In this document: piece after piece, positions 8,776 through 17,620 of the stretch
Layout: each line of letters begins with the position of its first letter
Numbering within the stretch: the stretch's first letter is position 1
The notes under the pieces: model-generated
Seen by the model: the letters and a program-made list of their open reading frames with translations, nothing else
What the model was told of the DNA's origin: nothing
Database searches by the model: none
Made by a program: the position numbers and the translations under genes
DNA from: Streptomyces sp. ADI96-02
Lineage (GTDB): Bacteria > Actinomycetota > Actinomycetes > Streptomycetales > Streptomycetaceae
Length of the DNA: 47,717 nucleotides
Direction of reading: 5' to 3'
Assembly: GCF_003846185.1 (NCBI RefSeq)
Contig: NZ_ML123034.1
Location: 352,062 to 399,778 of the forward strand

Positions 8776-9957
8776 ATGAGCGCCGTTGCCTGGATCGCCG
8801 TGGGTTCGCTGATCGCGTGGGTGTGGCTCCTGCTGGGGCAGGGGTTCTACTGGCGGACCGACCAGCGGCTGCCCCGGCGCACCGACCCGGAGCGCTGGCC
8901 GTCGGTCGCCGTGGTCGTGCCGGCCCGCGACGAGGCGGACATGCTGCCGCTGACGCTGCCCTCGCTGCTCGTCCAGGACTATCCGGGGGACGCCCGGATC
9001 ATCCTCGTCGACGACTGCAGCGGCGACGGCACAGGGCAGGTGGCCCGCGACCTGGCCGCGCGCCACTGCGGCCTTCCGCTGACGGTCGTATCGCCCGGGG
9101 AGCCGGAGCCGGGGTGGACCGGGAAGCTGTGGGCCGTGCGGCACGGAATCGCGCTGGCCCGGCAGCAGAAGCCGGACTTCCTGCTGCTGACCGACGCCGA
9201 CATCGCGCACGAGCCGGACAGCCTGCGTGATCTGGTGGCCGCGGCGGGTGTCGAGGGGCCGGACGGCTTCGATCTCGTCTCGCAGATGGCGCGGCTGCGG
9301 GTGGTGAGCGTCTGGGAGCGGCTGGTGGTGCCCGCGTTCGTCTACTTCTTCGGCCAGCTGTATCCGTTCCGCCGCGTGAACCGGGCGGGTTCGCGGACGG
9401 CGGCGGCCGCGGGCGGCTGCGTCCTGCTGCGTACCGAGGCGGCCGTGCGGGCGCGGATCCCGGAGTCGATCCGGCAGGCGGTGATCGACGACGTGTCGCT
9501 GGCGCGCCAGGTGCGGCGCGGCGGGGGCCGGATCTGGCTGGGGCTGGCGGAGCGGGTGGACAGCGTGCGCCCGTATCCCCGGCTGGCGGATCTGTGGCGG
9601 ATGGTGGCGCGCAGCGCGTACGCGCAACTGCGGCACAGCCCGCTGCTGCTGGCCGGTACGGTCCCGGGTCTGGCGCTCGTCTACCTGGGGCCGCCGGGGA
9701 CGCTGGTGGCGGGGGTGGTGACGGGCGACGCGTTGGCGGCGTGGGCGGGCGGCCTGGCGTGGGCGGTGATGACGGCGACGTACCTGCCGATGCTGGCGTA
9801 CTACCGGCAGTCGTTGTGGCTGGGGCCGCTGCTGCCGTTCACGGCGGTGCTGTACCTGCTGATGACGGTCGACTCGGCCGTGCAGCACTACCGGGGCCGG
9901 GGTTCCGCCTGGAAGGGGCGTACCTACGCCCGGCCGGAGGCGGCGCCCGACCGGTGA
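8776..9957 (+). CDS. HpnB-like family 2 glycosyltransferase
   Basis: This 393-aa membrane-anchored GT2 enzyme has an N-terminal membrane segment (residues 5-25), then a GT-A domain with VVVPARDEA, the nucleotide-sugar site VDDCSGDGTG and the DxD-type motif LLLTDADIAHEP. The WTGKLWAVRHG motif is characteristic of the hopanoid-associated HpnB group. Three hydrophobic segments follow near residues 290-375. Known HpnB relatives lie in hopanoid operons, but no squalene-hopene cyclase or other hpn gene lies here, so the acceptor is uncertain. A hairpin follows the stop codon directly. Confidence 0.83.
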   Translation: MSAVAWIAVGSLIAWVWLLLGQGFYWRTDQRLPRRTDPERWPSVAVVVPARDEADMLPLTLPSLLVQDYPGDARIILVDDCSGDGTGQVARDLAARHCGLPLTVVSPGEPEPGWTGKLWAVRHGIALARQQKPDFLLLTDADIAHEPDSLRDLVAAAGVEGPDGFDLVSQMARLRVVSVWERLVVPAFVYFFGQLYPFRRVNRAGSRTAAAAGGCVLLRTEAAVRARIPESIRQAVIDDVSLARQVRRGGGRIWLGLAERVDSVRPYPRLADLWRMVARSAYAQLRHSPLLLAGTVPGLALVYLGPPGTLVAGVVTGDALAAWAGGLAWAVMTATYLPMLAYYRQSLWLGPLLPFTAVLYLLMTVDSAVQHYRGRGSAWKGRTYARPEAAPDR

Positions 9958-9977
9958 CGCCCCGCGCGGGCGGGGCG
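9958..9977. terminator. Terminator between the convergent glycosyltransferase and P450 genes
   Basis: CGCCCCGC and GCGGGGCG form a perfect 8-bp stem with a 4-base loop, starting at the first base after the glycosyltransferase stop. It sits between two convergent genes. Confidence 0.5.
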
Positions 9978-10019
9978 GCGGGTGCGGGCGGGCGGCGCGG
10001 GCGGCTGGTCGGGCGGGCG

Positions 10020-11315
10020 TTAGGGCTGTCGACCGGGGGCGGCGGGCCGGAGGCGTACGGGGAGGGCCGTGAGGTGCCAGTTGACGGGGTTGGCGCCGCG
10101 TGGGAGGTCTTCGGGATCGATGGCGAGCCGCAGGCCGGGGAAGCGGTCGAGCAGCGCGGTCAGCGCGACCGCCGTCTCCTCCTGGGCGAGATGGGCGCCC
10201 AGGCAGCGGTGCGCGCCGTGTCCGAATCCCAGGTGGGGCTCCCTGCGGTGGCGGGTGCGGGCGAGGTCGAGGCGGTCGGGGGCGGTGAACGCGGCCGGGT
10301 CGCGGTTGGCCGCGGAGACGATCGGGAGGACGGCCTCGCCGGTGCGCACCGGCGTCGCGCCGACCACCGTGTCGCAGGTGGCGTAGCGGGGCAGCGCGCG
10401 TACGACCGGGCCGCAGTAGCGCATGAGTTCGTCGACCGCGTACGGCATGAGCGTGGGATCGCCGAGCAGCAGGGCGAGTTGGTCGGGGTGGGCGAGGAGG
10501 GCCTCGGTGCTGTTGGCGATCAGGTTGACGGTGGTGATGTGCCCGGCGACGACCAGATTGGTGATGAGGGCGACGAGTTCGTCGTTGCTCAGCCGGTCGC
10601 GCCGGCGGGGTGCGAGGAGTTCGGAGATCAGGTCGTCGCCGGGGTGGGCGGTGTGGTGGTCGACGAGGGCGTGGGCGTCCTCGACCATGCCGGCGAGCGC
10701 GGCGCCCAGTTCGTCTCCGCAGACCCCTGCGGTCAGGGTGGCGCTCCGCGTCCGCCAGCGGTCGCGGTCGGCTTCGGGGACGGCGATGAGTTCGCAGATG
10801 ACGGTGATGGGCAGCGGTCGGGCGAAGTGTTCGATCAGGTCGACGACGCCGTGGTCGGCGTGGTCCGGGAGGCGGTCGAGCAGTGTCCCGGCGATGGCCT
10901 CGATCCTGGGGCGGAGCGCCGCCACGCGGCCCGGGGAGAACGCGGCGGTGACCAGGCCGCGCAGACGGCGGTGGTCGGGGCCGTCGGCGTCGAAGATCCC
11001 GGCGCGCAGGTATTTCTCGTGCCCCGCGAACATGCCGCGGGCCTGCCAGGTCTGCTCGGTGCGGTGGGCCACCGACGCACCGGGGACGGCGGTCGCGTCG
11101 ATGGTGAAGCGCGGATCGCTCATGACCCGGCGGATGTCGTCGTGGCGGGTGGCCACCCACATCGGGTCGACGCCTTCTACACGCCCCCGCGCCATGTGGT
11201 CGCGTTCGCGTACGGCGGCGTAGGCGGTGAACGGGTCACGGACCAGCTCTTCATCGGCCAGGTCCAGCGGTTCGTCGTGGGCTTCGGTGGGGGTGTCCTG
11301 GTCCTGCGCGGTCAC
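10020..11315 (-). CDS. Cytochrome P450
   Basis: This 431-aa soluble class I P450 has the ExxR pair (Glu296, Arg299) and the heme loop FGHGAHRCLG with the axial ligand Cys371. The I-helix reads AGHITT at residues 257-262: the oxygen-activating threonine is kept, but the acidic residue normally before it is isoleucine. The GTG at 11315 is preceded by TGGAGG seven bases upstream, which decides the start over an ATG further up that adds an arginine-rich stretch. No ferredoxin or ferredoxin reductase gene is adjacent, so electrons must come from elsewhere. The 245 bases between this gene and the propeller gene upstream are GC-rich and show no clear promoter boxes. The substrate is unknown. Confidence 0.92.
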   Translation of the reverse strand: MTAQDQDTPTEAHDEPLDLADEELVRDPFTAYAAVRERDHMARGRVEGVDPMWVATRHDDIRRVMSDPRFTIDATAVPGASVAHRTEQTWQARGMFAGHEKYLRAGIFDADGPDHRRLRGLVTAAFSPGRVAALRPRIEAIAGTLLDRLPDHADHGVVDLIEHFARPLPITVICELIAVPEADRDRWRTRSATLTAGVCGDELGAALAGMVEDAHALVDHHTAHPGDDLISELLAPRRRDRLSNDELVALITNLVVAGHITTVNLIANSTEALLAHPDQLALLLGDPTLMPYAVDELMRYCGPVVRALPRYATCDTVVGATPVRTGEAVLPIVSAANRDPAAFTAPDRLDLARTRHRREPHLGFGHGAHRCLGAHLAQEETAVALTALLDRFPGLRLAIDPEDLPRGANPVNWHLTALPVRLRPAAPGRQP

Positions 11316-11560
11316 GTCGGGGCCTCCAGAGAACGGGCGGCGGTTCGGTGACGGCATCATCACGCCCGCATCGCGCCCCACCCGCCGGCGGCGTCGCCAA
11401 TCCCCCCGAAGGAAGGACCGGCCGCTCATCGGGGTGCCGCCTTGGGTCGTGTGTGCCCCGTGCGCGTGATCGAGAACGCGACGGGCGGCGCGGGACGGCG
11501 CAGGACGGCGCGCCGACGGGACGCACGTTCCCGCGCCGGGGCGGGCGCTCCCGCCGCGCC

Positions 11561-12622
11561 TCACCCGGCGACGGCGTACTGCGAGAGGTAGAGGGCCACG
11601 CTTCGTACCAGCTTCCTGGCCCGCGCTTCGTCGTTCCCCGCGCTGACCCCGAAGACGTATCGGCCCGCCGTCACGGTCGCGTGGGCGACAGGGCTCTGCC
11701 GCAAGCCCGTTCTGTACGTGTACAGATGGACATCGCGCCGCGGCTGCTCGACCCCGGCCGTCACGCACCCGCCCAAGGACGGGTTGCATCCCCAGGGAAC
11801 GACGCTCGTCGCATAGGTGCGGGCGGCCTCCGCGTCGGGCGCCACCCATCGCACGGTCACGGAGAAGATGTCGCTGTCGGAGCCGCGTTCGGCGGCGAAG
11901 CGGCACACGCTCGGGTGCGGAAGTCCCACGCCCATCGCCTTACGGCTCAGGGACACGGGCAGCTCGACGTAGTCGCGGCCGGTCTCCGCCAGGAGCTGCG
12001 CGCCGACCAGCGCACAGGCGTCGGGCCAGTCCGTCCGCCCGGCCCCTCCGAGCGCGGCGGGCCGTCGCGCGTCCACGGCGCGATGCGCGGGCCGCAGGGC
12101 GGTGTAGCGGGTCCCCCGCCTCTCCTCGCTGCGGACGACGAGCACGGGCCCGCTCACTCCCACGAACGTCCCCGCCACCGGCCAGGGAACGCGTGCGCTG
12201 CGCCTCCCCGCGAGGTCCGTCAGGCTGCTGGCGCCGGGGCCCTGGAGGCGCGCGTCCCCGACGGACCAGCGGACGTCGCCTCCGTAACCGCCTGCGGTCT
12301 CCACGTCGCTGACGATGACTCCGGCGGTCAGGTCGTTCCCGAAGGTCATGGGTTCTTGGGGCAGTTTCCAGACGGTTCTCCCGCTCCCCACCCGTACGGC
12401 GCGCAGCGTGCGCGAACGGAGCGACCCCGGGTCCGACTCCACAGCGAAGTGGGATTCGGAGAGGTACACCGTCCCGCCGTCCGCGCCCGCGAGCCGTACC
12501 TCGGACTTCCGGGCTGCCTTTCGCCGCAGCAGTTCCCTGCCCGAATCGGTGAACACCCGCAACTCGTCGTCGAGTTCGACACCGACGGTGTCTCCGGCGG
12601 CGCTGAGCCCGACGGAATCCCG
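11561..12622 (-). pseudogene. C-terminal part of a TGA-interrupted propeller-like protein
   Basis: This stretch continues in exactly the same frame as the gene at 12623-13369, separated only by one TGA. The joined protein reads across it without a gap (LDPRDGDTVRRVNLGP, stop, RDSVGLSAAGDTVGVELDD), keeping the beta-strand periodicity of a PQQ-type propeller. The last 130 residues form a separate, probably globular region with a pair of cysteines (WGCNPSLGGC). No ATG or GTG with a ribosome site lies at the start of this part, so it is probably not made alone. It is either dead, a sequencing error, or reached by read-through of UGA. Confidence 0.6.
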
Positions 12623-13369
12623 TCAGGGGCCCAGGTTCACCCGCCGGACGGTGTCGCCGTCCCGTGGATCGAGCAGCACGAGGTGCGCGTCCGGGCCCGA
12701 ACATCTGTCGAGCAGGGCGATCCGGCGTGTCGTCGCGCCCACGGTGTCCGAGGGGGACGGCAGGCCGACGTCGCCGGGGTCGGGCTGCTCGCACCGGGTG
12801 AGCCCGGGATTCCGCTTGCTCCAGCGGACCGCGCCCGTCCGCGGCGCGAGACCCACGAGCCGGCCGCCGGACGTCTCGACGACAGGCCCCGGCCCGGTCA
12901 GGAGTGGCGTCGCCCGCAGCCAGTCGTCTCCCTCTTCCGGCCGGGCTCCCGGACTCCGGGTCCGACGCCACAGCTTCCCCCCGGTCGCGGGATCGTAGCC
13001 GTTCAGGGACTTCTCGCCGCTGTCTCGTTCTTCCACAGCGAGCATCACCCCACCCGAGAACCCGACTGGCGTGATCCGGCCCGCGGAGGTCTTCACCGTG
13101 GAGAGAAGACGACCGGTGCGCGTGTCCACCACGCTCACCGTCGGGCCCTGCGGGATCGCGAGCATCGCGTCGTTCATCGCCGCCGCCGTGTCCGAGACGT
13201 CGAGCGCCCTGCCGTCGGTTCGGAAGGTCCAGGCGACGTCCAGCGCGTTCGGGCGTTCGAGCGGCTTTCCCGGCGGACCGCCGTCGCCTGCCAGCAGCGC
13301 CGGAAGGCAGGCGGCGAGGAGGATTCCCCACCAGGTGTGCCGGACCACGCGCGTGAATGTCGAGACCAT
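12623..13369 (-). CDS. Secreted PQQ-propeller-like protein, N-terminal part
   Basis: This 248-aa reading frame starts with a signal-peptide-like or membrane-anchor segment (VVRHTWWGILLAACLPALLAG), then shows repeats typical of PQQ/BamB-like propellers: VSVVDTRTGRLLSTV, LNGYDPATGGKLWRR, LVGLAPRTGAVRWSK and VLLDPRDGDTVRRV. It ends at a TGA after which the same frame continues for another 353 residues. It starts 24 bases after the membrane protein gene at 13394-14284, so the two are probably one operon. The product probably sits outside the membrane. Its ligand and partners are unknown. Confidence 0.65.
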   Translation of the reverse strand: MVSTFTRVVRHTWWGILLAACLPALLAGDGGPPGKPLERPNALDVAWTFRTDGRALDVSDTAAAMNDAMLAIPQGPTVSVVDTRTGRLLSTVKTSAGRITPVGFSGGVMLAVEERDSGEKSLNGYDPATGGKLWRRTRSPGARPEEGDDWLRATPLLTGPGPVVETSGGRLVGLAPRTGAVRWSKRNPGLTRCEQPDPGDVGLPSPSDTVGATTRRIALLDRCSGPDAHLVLLDPRDGDTVRRVNLGP

Positions 13370-13393
13370 GCCGCCCCCGTTCGTGGAGTTCGG

Positions 13394-14284
13394 TCAGCAC
13401 CCCTGCGCCGCGGGCGCCCCTGGGCACGGCCGCGGATCTTCGACCCGGCGGTATCCGCCGCCGGAGGATCCCTCGTAGACAGCGCCGTACCGAGGCGCAT
13501 AGCCGGTCACCGCATACCGTCCCCGGTGGGGAGCGGGGACCGGCGCCTTGCCGCTCTTCCCGTTCCGCACATAGCGAAGGACGAGCCCGAACTCGCGCGA
13601 GCCCTTCTCGGCCACGAAGGTCGCCGTCAGATTGACCTGTTCTCCCGGAGCGAGCGTGATGACGTTCTCCTTGAAGTAGCGCCGGGTGGATGTCCCGCCC
13701 GTGAGAAAGACGGGATCCGGGCTGTCCATGTCCGCGAACAGCTGGATCTTCGGCTCGCCCCCCGCGCCCGGTTCGCACAGCAGCGTGCCGGCGAGGGGAG
13801 CGGCGGCGCGGGGCGACTTCGGCTCGATGTCGATCGACGTGACGGTGAGGGACCGGTCTCCCCCTTCGAGAGTGAACCCGACCGTCAACTCTCCTGCGCG
13901 AGCGCCCTGGTTGCGCCGGACGACGGCGTGCACGTCGCCGCCGGACACGAGTTCCGCACGGTCCGAGGGCGCGGACACCCGACGCGGCAGAGCCGTGCAG
14001 CCGGCCTCGTCCTCCTGCCTGGCGGTGACGGCGAACGGCTGCGCCGAGGGGCCGCCGGCCGAGGACGCCCCCGACGCGGTGGCCGCGGGACCCGGCTCGG
14101 ACTCGCCGTCCAGGCTCAGCAGTTGGAGAACCAGCGCGGTCAGCACCGCGCCGAGAACCGGTATACCCGCGCCGAGCCAGAGCAACCGCACGTGACGCTT
14201 CCACCACGGCTCGGCCGCGTCCGACGGGGTGGGACGCCGCGCGCGGAGCCGCGTACGCGCGCGGAGCGTGGTCCGGTTCCTCAA
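13394..14284 (-). CDS. Single-pass membrane protein of unknown function
   Basis: This 296-aa protein has an arginine-rich cytoplasmic N-terminus (residues 1-32), one membrane span (about residues 33-55) and a Ser/Gly/Ala-rich linker. The outer domain of roughly 200 residues contains four cysteines and beta-strand-like sequence (GELTVGFTLEGG, NLTATFVAEKG). I do not recognise a family. It is the first gene of the probable two-gene operon with the propeller-like gene, which suggests the two work together at the cell surface. The codon bias is normal for the genus. Confidence 0.72.
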   Translation of the reverse strand: MRNRTTLRARTRLRARRPTPSDAAEPWWKRHVRLLWLGAGIPVLGAVLTALVLQLLSLDGESEPGPAATASGASSAGGPSAQPFAVTARQEDEAGCTALPRRVSAPSDRAELVSGGDVHAVVRRNQGARAGELTVGFTLEGGDRSLTVTSIDIEPKSPRAAAPLAGTLLCEPGAGGEPKIQLFADMDSPDPVFLTGGTSTRRYFKENVITLAPGEQVNLTATFVAEKGSREFGLVLRYVRNGKSGKAPVPAPHRGRYAVTGYAPRYGAVYEGSSGGGYRRVEDPRPCPGAPAAQGC

Positions 14285-14407
14285 TTCTCCCCCAGCGAGC
14301 GGCGATCGACCCAGACGGTAGGTCAGGCGCGCTCAGGAGAAGAATGACAGGAGGAGTAGACGCGGGTCGACACCGCAGACCGCCTCACGCCTCGGCGGCC
14401 AGAGCCC

Positions 14408-14672
14408 GATGCGTTCATCGGGCCGCACCTGCCGATCGGCGAGTACCACCCGTATCCCGAGCGGCTGCGCCAGCACGTCGAGGGCGTGATCTGGCGGTTC
14501 CGGACGGGCGGGCAGTGGCGGGAGATGCCGACGGAGTTCGGTGCCTGGTCCCGAACGTCCGCAACCGCTTCCGGCAGTGGCCTGACGCCGGTGTCTTCGA
14601 GGCCCTGCTGGAGGGCCTGATCGCGGAAGCCGCGAAGCGGGTGAGGTGGACCTGCCCCTGGTCGGCATCGAC
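14408..14672 (+). mobile_element. Decayed IS5-type transposase fragment
   Basis: Three reading frames together give the N-terminal half of an IS5-like transposase: AFIGPHLPIGEYHPYPERLR and VEGVIWRFRTGGQWREMPTE in one frame, then VRNRFRQWPDAGVFEALLEG in another, then GEVDLPLVGID after a further one-base deletion near 14640. At least two frameshifts and the loss of the DDE C-terminus make it inactive. No terminal inverted repeats are visible. The remaining bases of the 14285-14842 gap hold no gene I can support. Confidence 0.72.
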
Positions 14673-14842
14673 CGGGAAGCCACCTCGCCGGGGTGCTGCG
14701 CGCCGAAGCGGTCCGGGGCGACGCCGATGACGGCGGTGGGCTGCGCGTGGCCGAAACGGTGTGGCCGGTGCACTACTTCAGGTCCAAGTCCAGGTCCAGG
14801 CCCGCGGTGCGGGCGGCGATGCAGTCGGGTCCCTCTCGTTGG

Positions 14843-17620
14843 TCAGCGTTCCAGTGCCTGCACCATGTCGCGCAGTCGGCGACGGTTCCTGAAGCCTCCC
14901 TTGGTGTAGATATTGCTCAGGTGGAATTCGACCGTGCTGGTGCTCACGTAGAGTTCGGCGGCGATCTCCTTGGTCGTCCAGCCCCGCCCCACCAGCCGGG
15001 CGGTGTCCCTTTCGCGGTCGGTCAGCTCGCCCCAGAAGCGTTCTGCTTCTGTGGTTCGCTCCGAGGTCCTCATGCCGCCGAGTACGTCGCGGCACCAGGC
15101 CGCGAATGGCTGCGCGCCGAGCCGGGTGAACGCTCTTTCGGCGGCGGCTGCCTGTGCTACCGCCTCCTCGCGCTCGTCGGTGGCCACCAACGCGCGGGCC
15201 AGTTCGCAGCGCACCATCGAACGGTGCATGACTGGTTCCCCACCGCCGGCCGGGACGGCCAGTCCGTCACGGAGCACTCGGGCGGCGCCGTGGGCGTCCC
15301 CCTCGGCGAGGAGGATGCAGCCGCGCACCCAGTGCCCGGCGATGGTCGGCAGTGCGCCGGTGGGTTCGAGGGATGTCAGTGCTTCGTGGGCTTGCGCGGC
15401 TGCCGTGATGTCGTGCGCCTTGGCGCCGGCGACACCGAGCAAGGGCAGGAACCACAGGCCGAAGAGTCTGGCTCGCTCGTTGTTGCCTGAGTCTTCGAGC
15501 GCCGGCCCCAGTTCGGCAAGGACACCGTGCCATTCGCGGCGGGTGAAAGCGATGACGGCCGCTGCTTGGCGAACATGGAAGTCCGGCCCTCCGAAGTCCG
15601 GCTCCTGGGCGATGGCTCGCGCCTGCTCGAGGTCCGCCTCGGCGGCCTCCCAGCGTCCCTGGCAGGCGTACATCGTGGAGCTCATGGAGTGGATCACAGC
15701 GAAGTCCACATCCCGCCCCGAGACCTGCGCGTGGTCGAAAGCGAGGGACAGGGTCCGCCTCGCCTCGTCCGCCTCGCCGAGCATCAGCAGGCAGAGGGCG
15801 GTGTTGTCGATCGCTTCGGTACTGTTGCGCGAAATCAGTCCTTGCGCCTGGCGGCGGGTGGCGTAGCGCAGGTCGTCCACCGCGCCCGACAGGTCGCCGG
15901 AAAGGCCGCGCAGAACACCCCGGCACACCAGTTGTTCCATGTCCGCCGCAGGGGTGCCGGTGGGGTTCTCGCGCAGGTGCCTCAGTTGTGCCAAGCCGGC
16001 GGCCGGTCCGTCGCTGAGCGCCACGCCGTACGCGATGTTCGCTTGCGCGTGCCCGATGACCTGCGGGTTGGATGTACGGGCCAGGGCGTACCGGGCGGAT
16101 CTGAGGGACTGCTTTCCGAGGCCGAGCGAACGTTGCAGGGAGGCGAGTTGGGCGGAGACGCGTGCCGCGTCCTCGTCGTGGTGGGCGGCGAAGCCCTCGC
16201 GGGCGGCCCTGAGGTGTTCGGCGGCGCCGGTGTCGTGGCCCCGGGCGTAGTCGAGGAGTCCCAGTACCTCGCTCTTGGATGGCGAGGCGGCCTGGGCGTC
16301 GACGAAGGGAGCGTAGCCGAGTGCCGCGTCGTACTGGCCGCTCGTCACCATCAGCCGGACGGCTCTGAGGGTGGCTTCGCCGCGCTCGTCCGGATCGGGG
16401 GCGACGGTAGCGATGCCCAGTTCGTACTCGGCGGCGAGGGACGGGTCGCCCTGCTGTGCCTCCAGCCGGGCGATCTGGCGCAACTGGGCGGCGAGTGCCG
16501 CGTCGTAGCTGTCGAGGGCTGCGATCCGGTGGAGCCAGTTCTCTGGAGGGGCGAGGAGGTCGGCCGCCTTGCCGTGCAGTTCCCGGCGCCGGATGGCGGG
16601 GATGGCGGAGTAGAGCGCCTGCCGCTGGGCCGCGTGTGTGAGTTCCAGCGTCGGGTGGTTGGCCGATGCAGGCGCCCACCGGGCCGCTCCCCCGGCGACG
16701 AGGGAGTTCACTTCCGGCTCCAGTTCGGCGTCCGGTGCCATGAGGCCCAGCGTGCGTTCGGTGGCGGGCGCGTTGAGCACGGCCAGGGCTTCCAGTACGT
16801 GGCGGGCACCCGGGGTGAAGGTCGCGCACCACTCCCGTACGGTCTCGGCCAGGGACGGGGCGATGTCGGCGGCGACGAGGCGTGCGGGGAGGCGATGCTC
16901 CGCGTCCGCGGTTCTCGCGAGGGCTGTGATGTAGAGGGGGTTGCCGTGGCTCCATCGCGTGATCTGGTGGACCTGGGATTCCGCCAGGCCGGTCACTTCG
17001 TGGTGGTCCAGGAGCGAGCGGGTCGCCGCGACGTCGAGCCCGTCGAGTTCGAGCTGCGCGACGCGCTCAAGGCTCCCGCTGAGGCCCATGGCCTGACGGG
17101 TTTCGTGCAGGTGCTCCGTGTTGACGACGGTCAGCAGGTGGTCGTGCGTCGTGCGCAGGAGCATGAATCCGAAGGTCTGGAGCGAGGCGGTGTCGAGCAG
17201 ATGGGCGTCCTCGATGAGCAGGAACAGTGGTGCGTCGCCCTGGTAGTCGTCGACAGCGGAGATGAGGTCGCCGCCGGCTGCCATGGCGCTGCTGTCCGAC
17301 GGGACGGGCGGCGTCCGGCGGCTGGTGGCCCGACTGCCATCCTGCGCGGACTGGATCAGTCTGTTCACAGCTGCGAACGCGATCTGACGCTCCGGAGCGA
17401 CGCCGGAGATGCCGAGCGTGCGGAACGTTGGCAGTTTCCGGCCCAGGGCCGTGGTGAGGACGGACTTGCCGATGCCGGTCGGCCCACCGAGGAAGACGGT
17501 CCGGGACTCCCCTTTCTCGGCGCTCGCGGCGGAGGCGAGCAGGATCCGCAGCTCTTCCTCGCGACCGGTCAGAAAGGGCGCCCCGGGCGCTCCCCGGTCG
17601 TCCCCGGTTCCGGTCAGCAT
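14843..17620 (-). CDS. LAL-type LuxR family transcriptional regulator
   Basis: This 925-aa protein has the architecture of large ATP-binding LuxR regulators: a Walker A motif (GGPTGIGKS, residues 45-53), a Walker B-like FLLIEDAHLL near residue 135, a long helical TPR-like middle, and a C-terminal LuxR helix-turn-helix (TKEIAAELYVSTSTVEFHLS) in the last 65 residues. Such proteins usually activate pathway-specific genes after sensing a ligand. The ATG at 17620 overlaps the stop of the small cysteine-containing gene upstream (ATGCTGA), so translation is probably coupled. The only close genes are that small one and transposase remnants, so its targets may lie elsewhere or be lost. I saw no TTA codon. 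Confidence 0.9.
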   Translation of the reverse strand: MLTGTGDDRGAPGAPFLTGREEELRILLASAASAEKGESRTVFLGGPTGIGKSVLTTALGRKLPTFRTLGISGVAPERQIAFAAVNRLIQSAQDGSRATSRRTPPVPSDSSAMAAGGDLISAVDDYQGDAPLFLLIEDAHLLDTASLQTFGFMLLRTTHDHLLTVVNTEHLHETRQAMGLSGSLERVAQLELDGLDVAATRSLLDHHEVTGLAESQVHQITRWSHGNPLYITALARTADAEHRLPARLVAADIAPSLAETVREWCATFTPGARHVLEALAVLNAPATERTLGLMAPDAELEPEVNSLVAGGAARWAPASANHPTLELTHAAQRQALYSAIPAIRRRELHGKAADLLAPPENWLHRIAALDSYDAALAAQLRQIARLEAQQGDPSLAAEYELGIATVAPDPDERGEATLRAVRLMVTSGQYDAALGYAPFVDAQAASPSKSEVLGLLDYARGHDTGAAEHLRAAREGFAAHHDEDAARVSAQLASLQRSLGLGKQSLRSARYALARTSNPQVIGHAQANIAYGVALSDGPAAGLAQLRHLRENPTGTPAADMEQLVCRGVLRGLSGDLSGAVDDLRYATRRQAQGLISRNSTEAIDNTALCLLMLGEADEARRTLSLAFDHAQVSGRDVDFAVIHSMSSTMYACQGRWEAAEADLEQARAIAQEPDFGGPDFHVRQAAAVIAFTRREWHGVLAELGPALEDSGNNERARLFGLWFLPLLGVAGAKAHDITAAAQAHEALTSLEPTGALPTIAGHWVRGCILLAEGDAHGAARVLRDGLAVPAGGGEPVMHRSMVRCELARALVATDEREEAVAQAAAAERAFTRLGAQPFAAWCRDVLGGMRTSERTTEAERFWGELTDRERDTARLVGRGWTTKEIAAELYVSTSTVEFHLSNIYTKGGFRNRRRLRDMVQALER

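Noticed and set aside
12623..12625. Selenocysteine codon at the in-frame TGA
   Set aside because: No clear selenocysteine insertion hairpin follows, and the site sits in a propeller loop without redox motif.
10020..14284. Secondary-metabolite gene cluster around the P450
   Set aside because: There is no synthase, terpene cyclase, tailoring set or exporter next to it; one P450 and unknown surface proteins are not enough.
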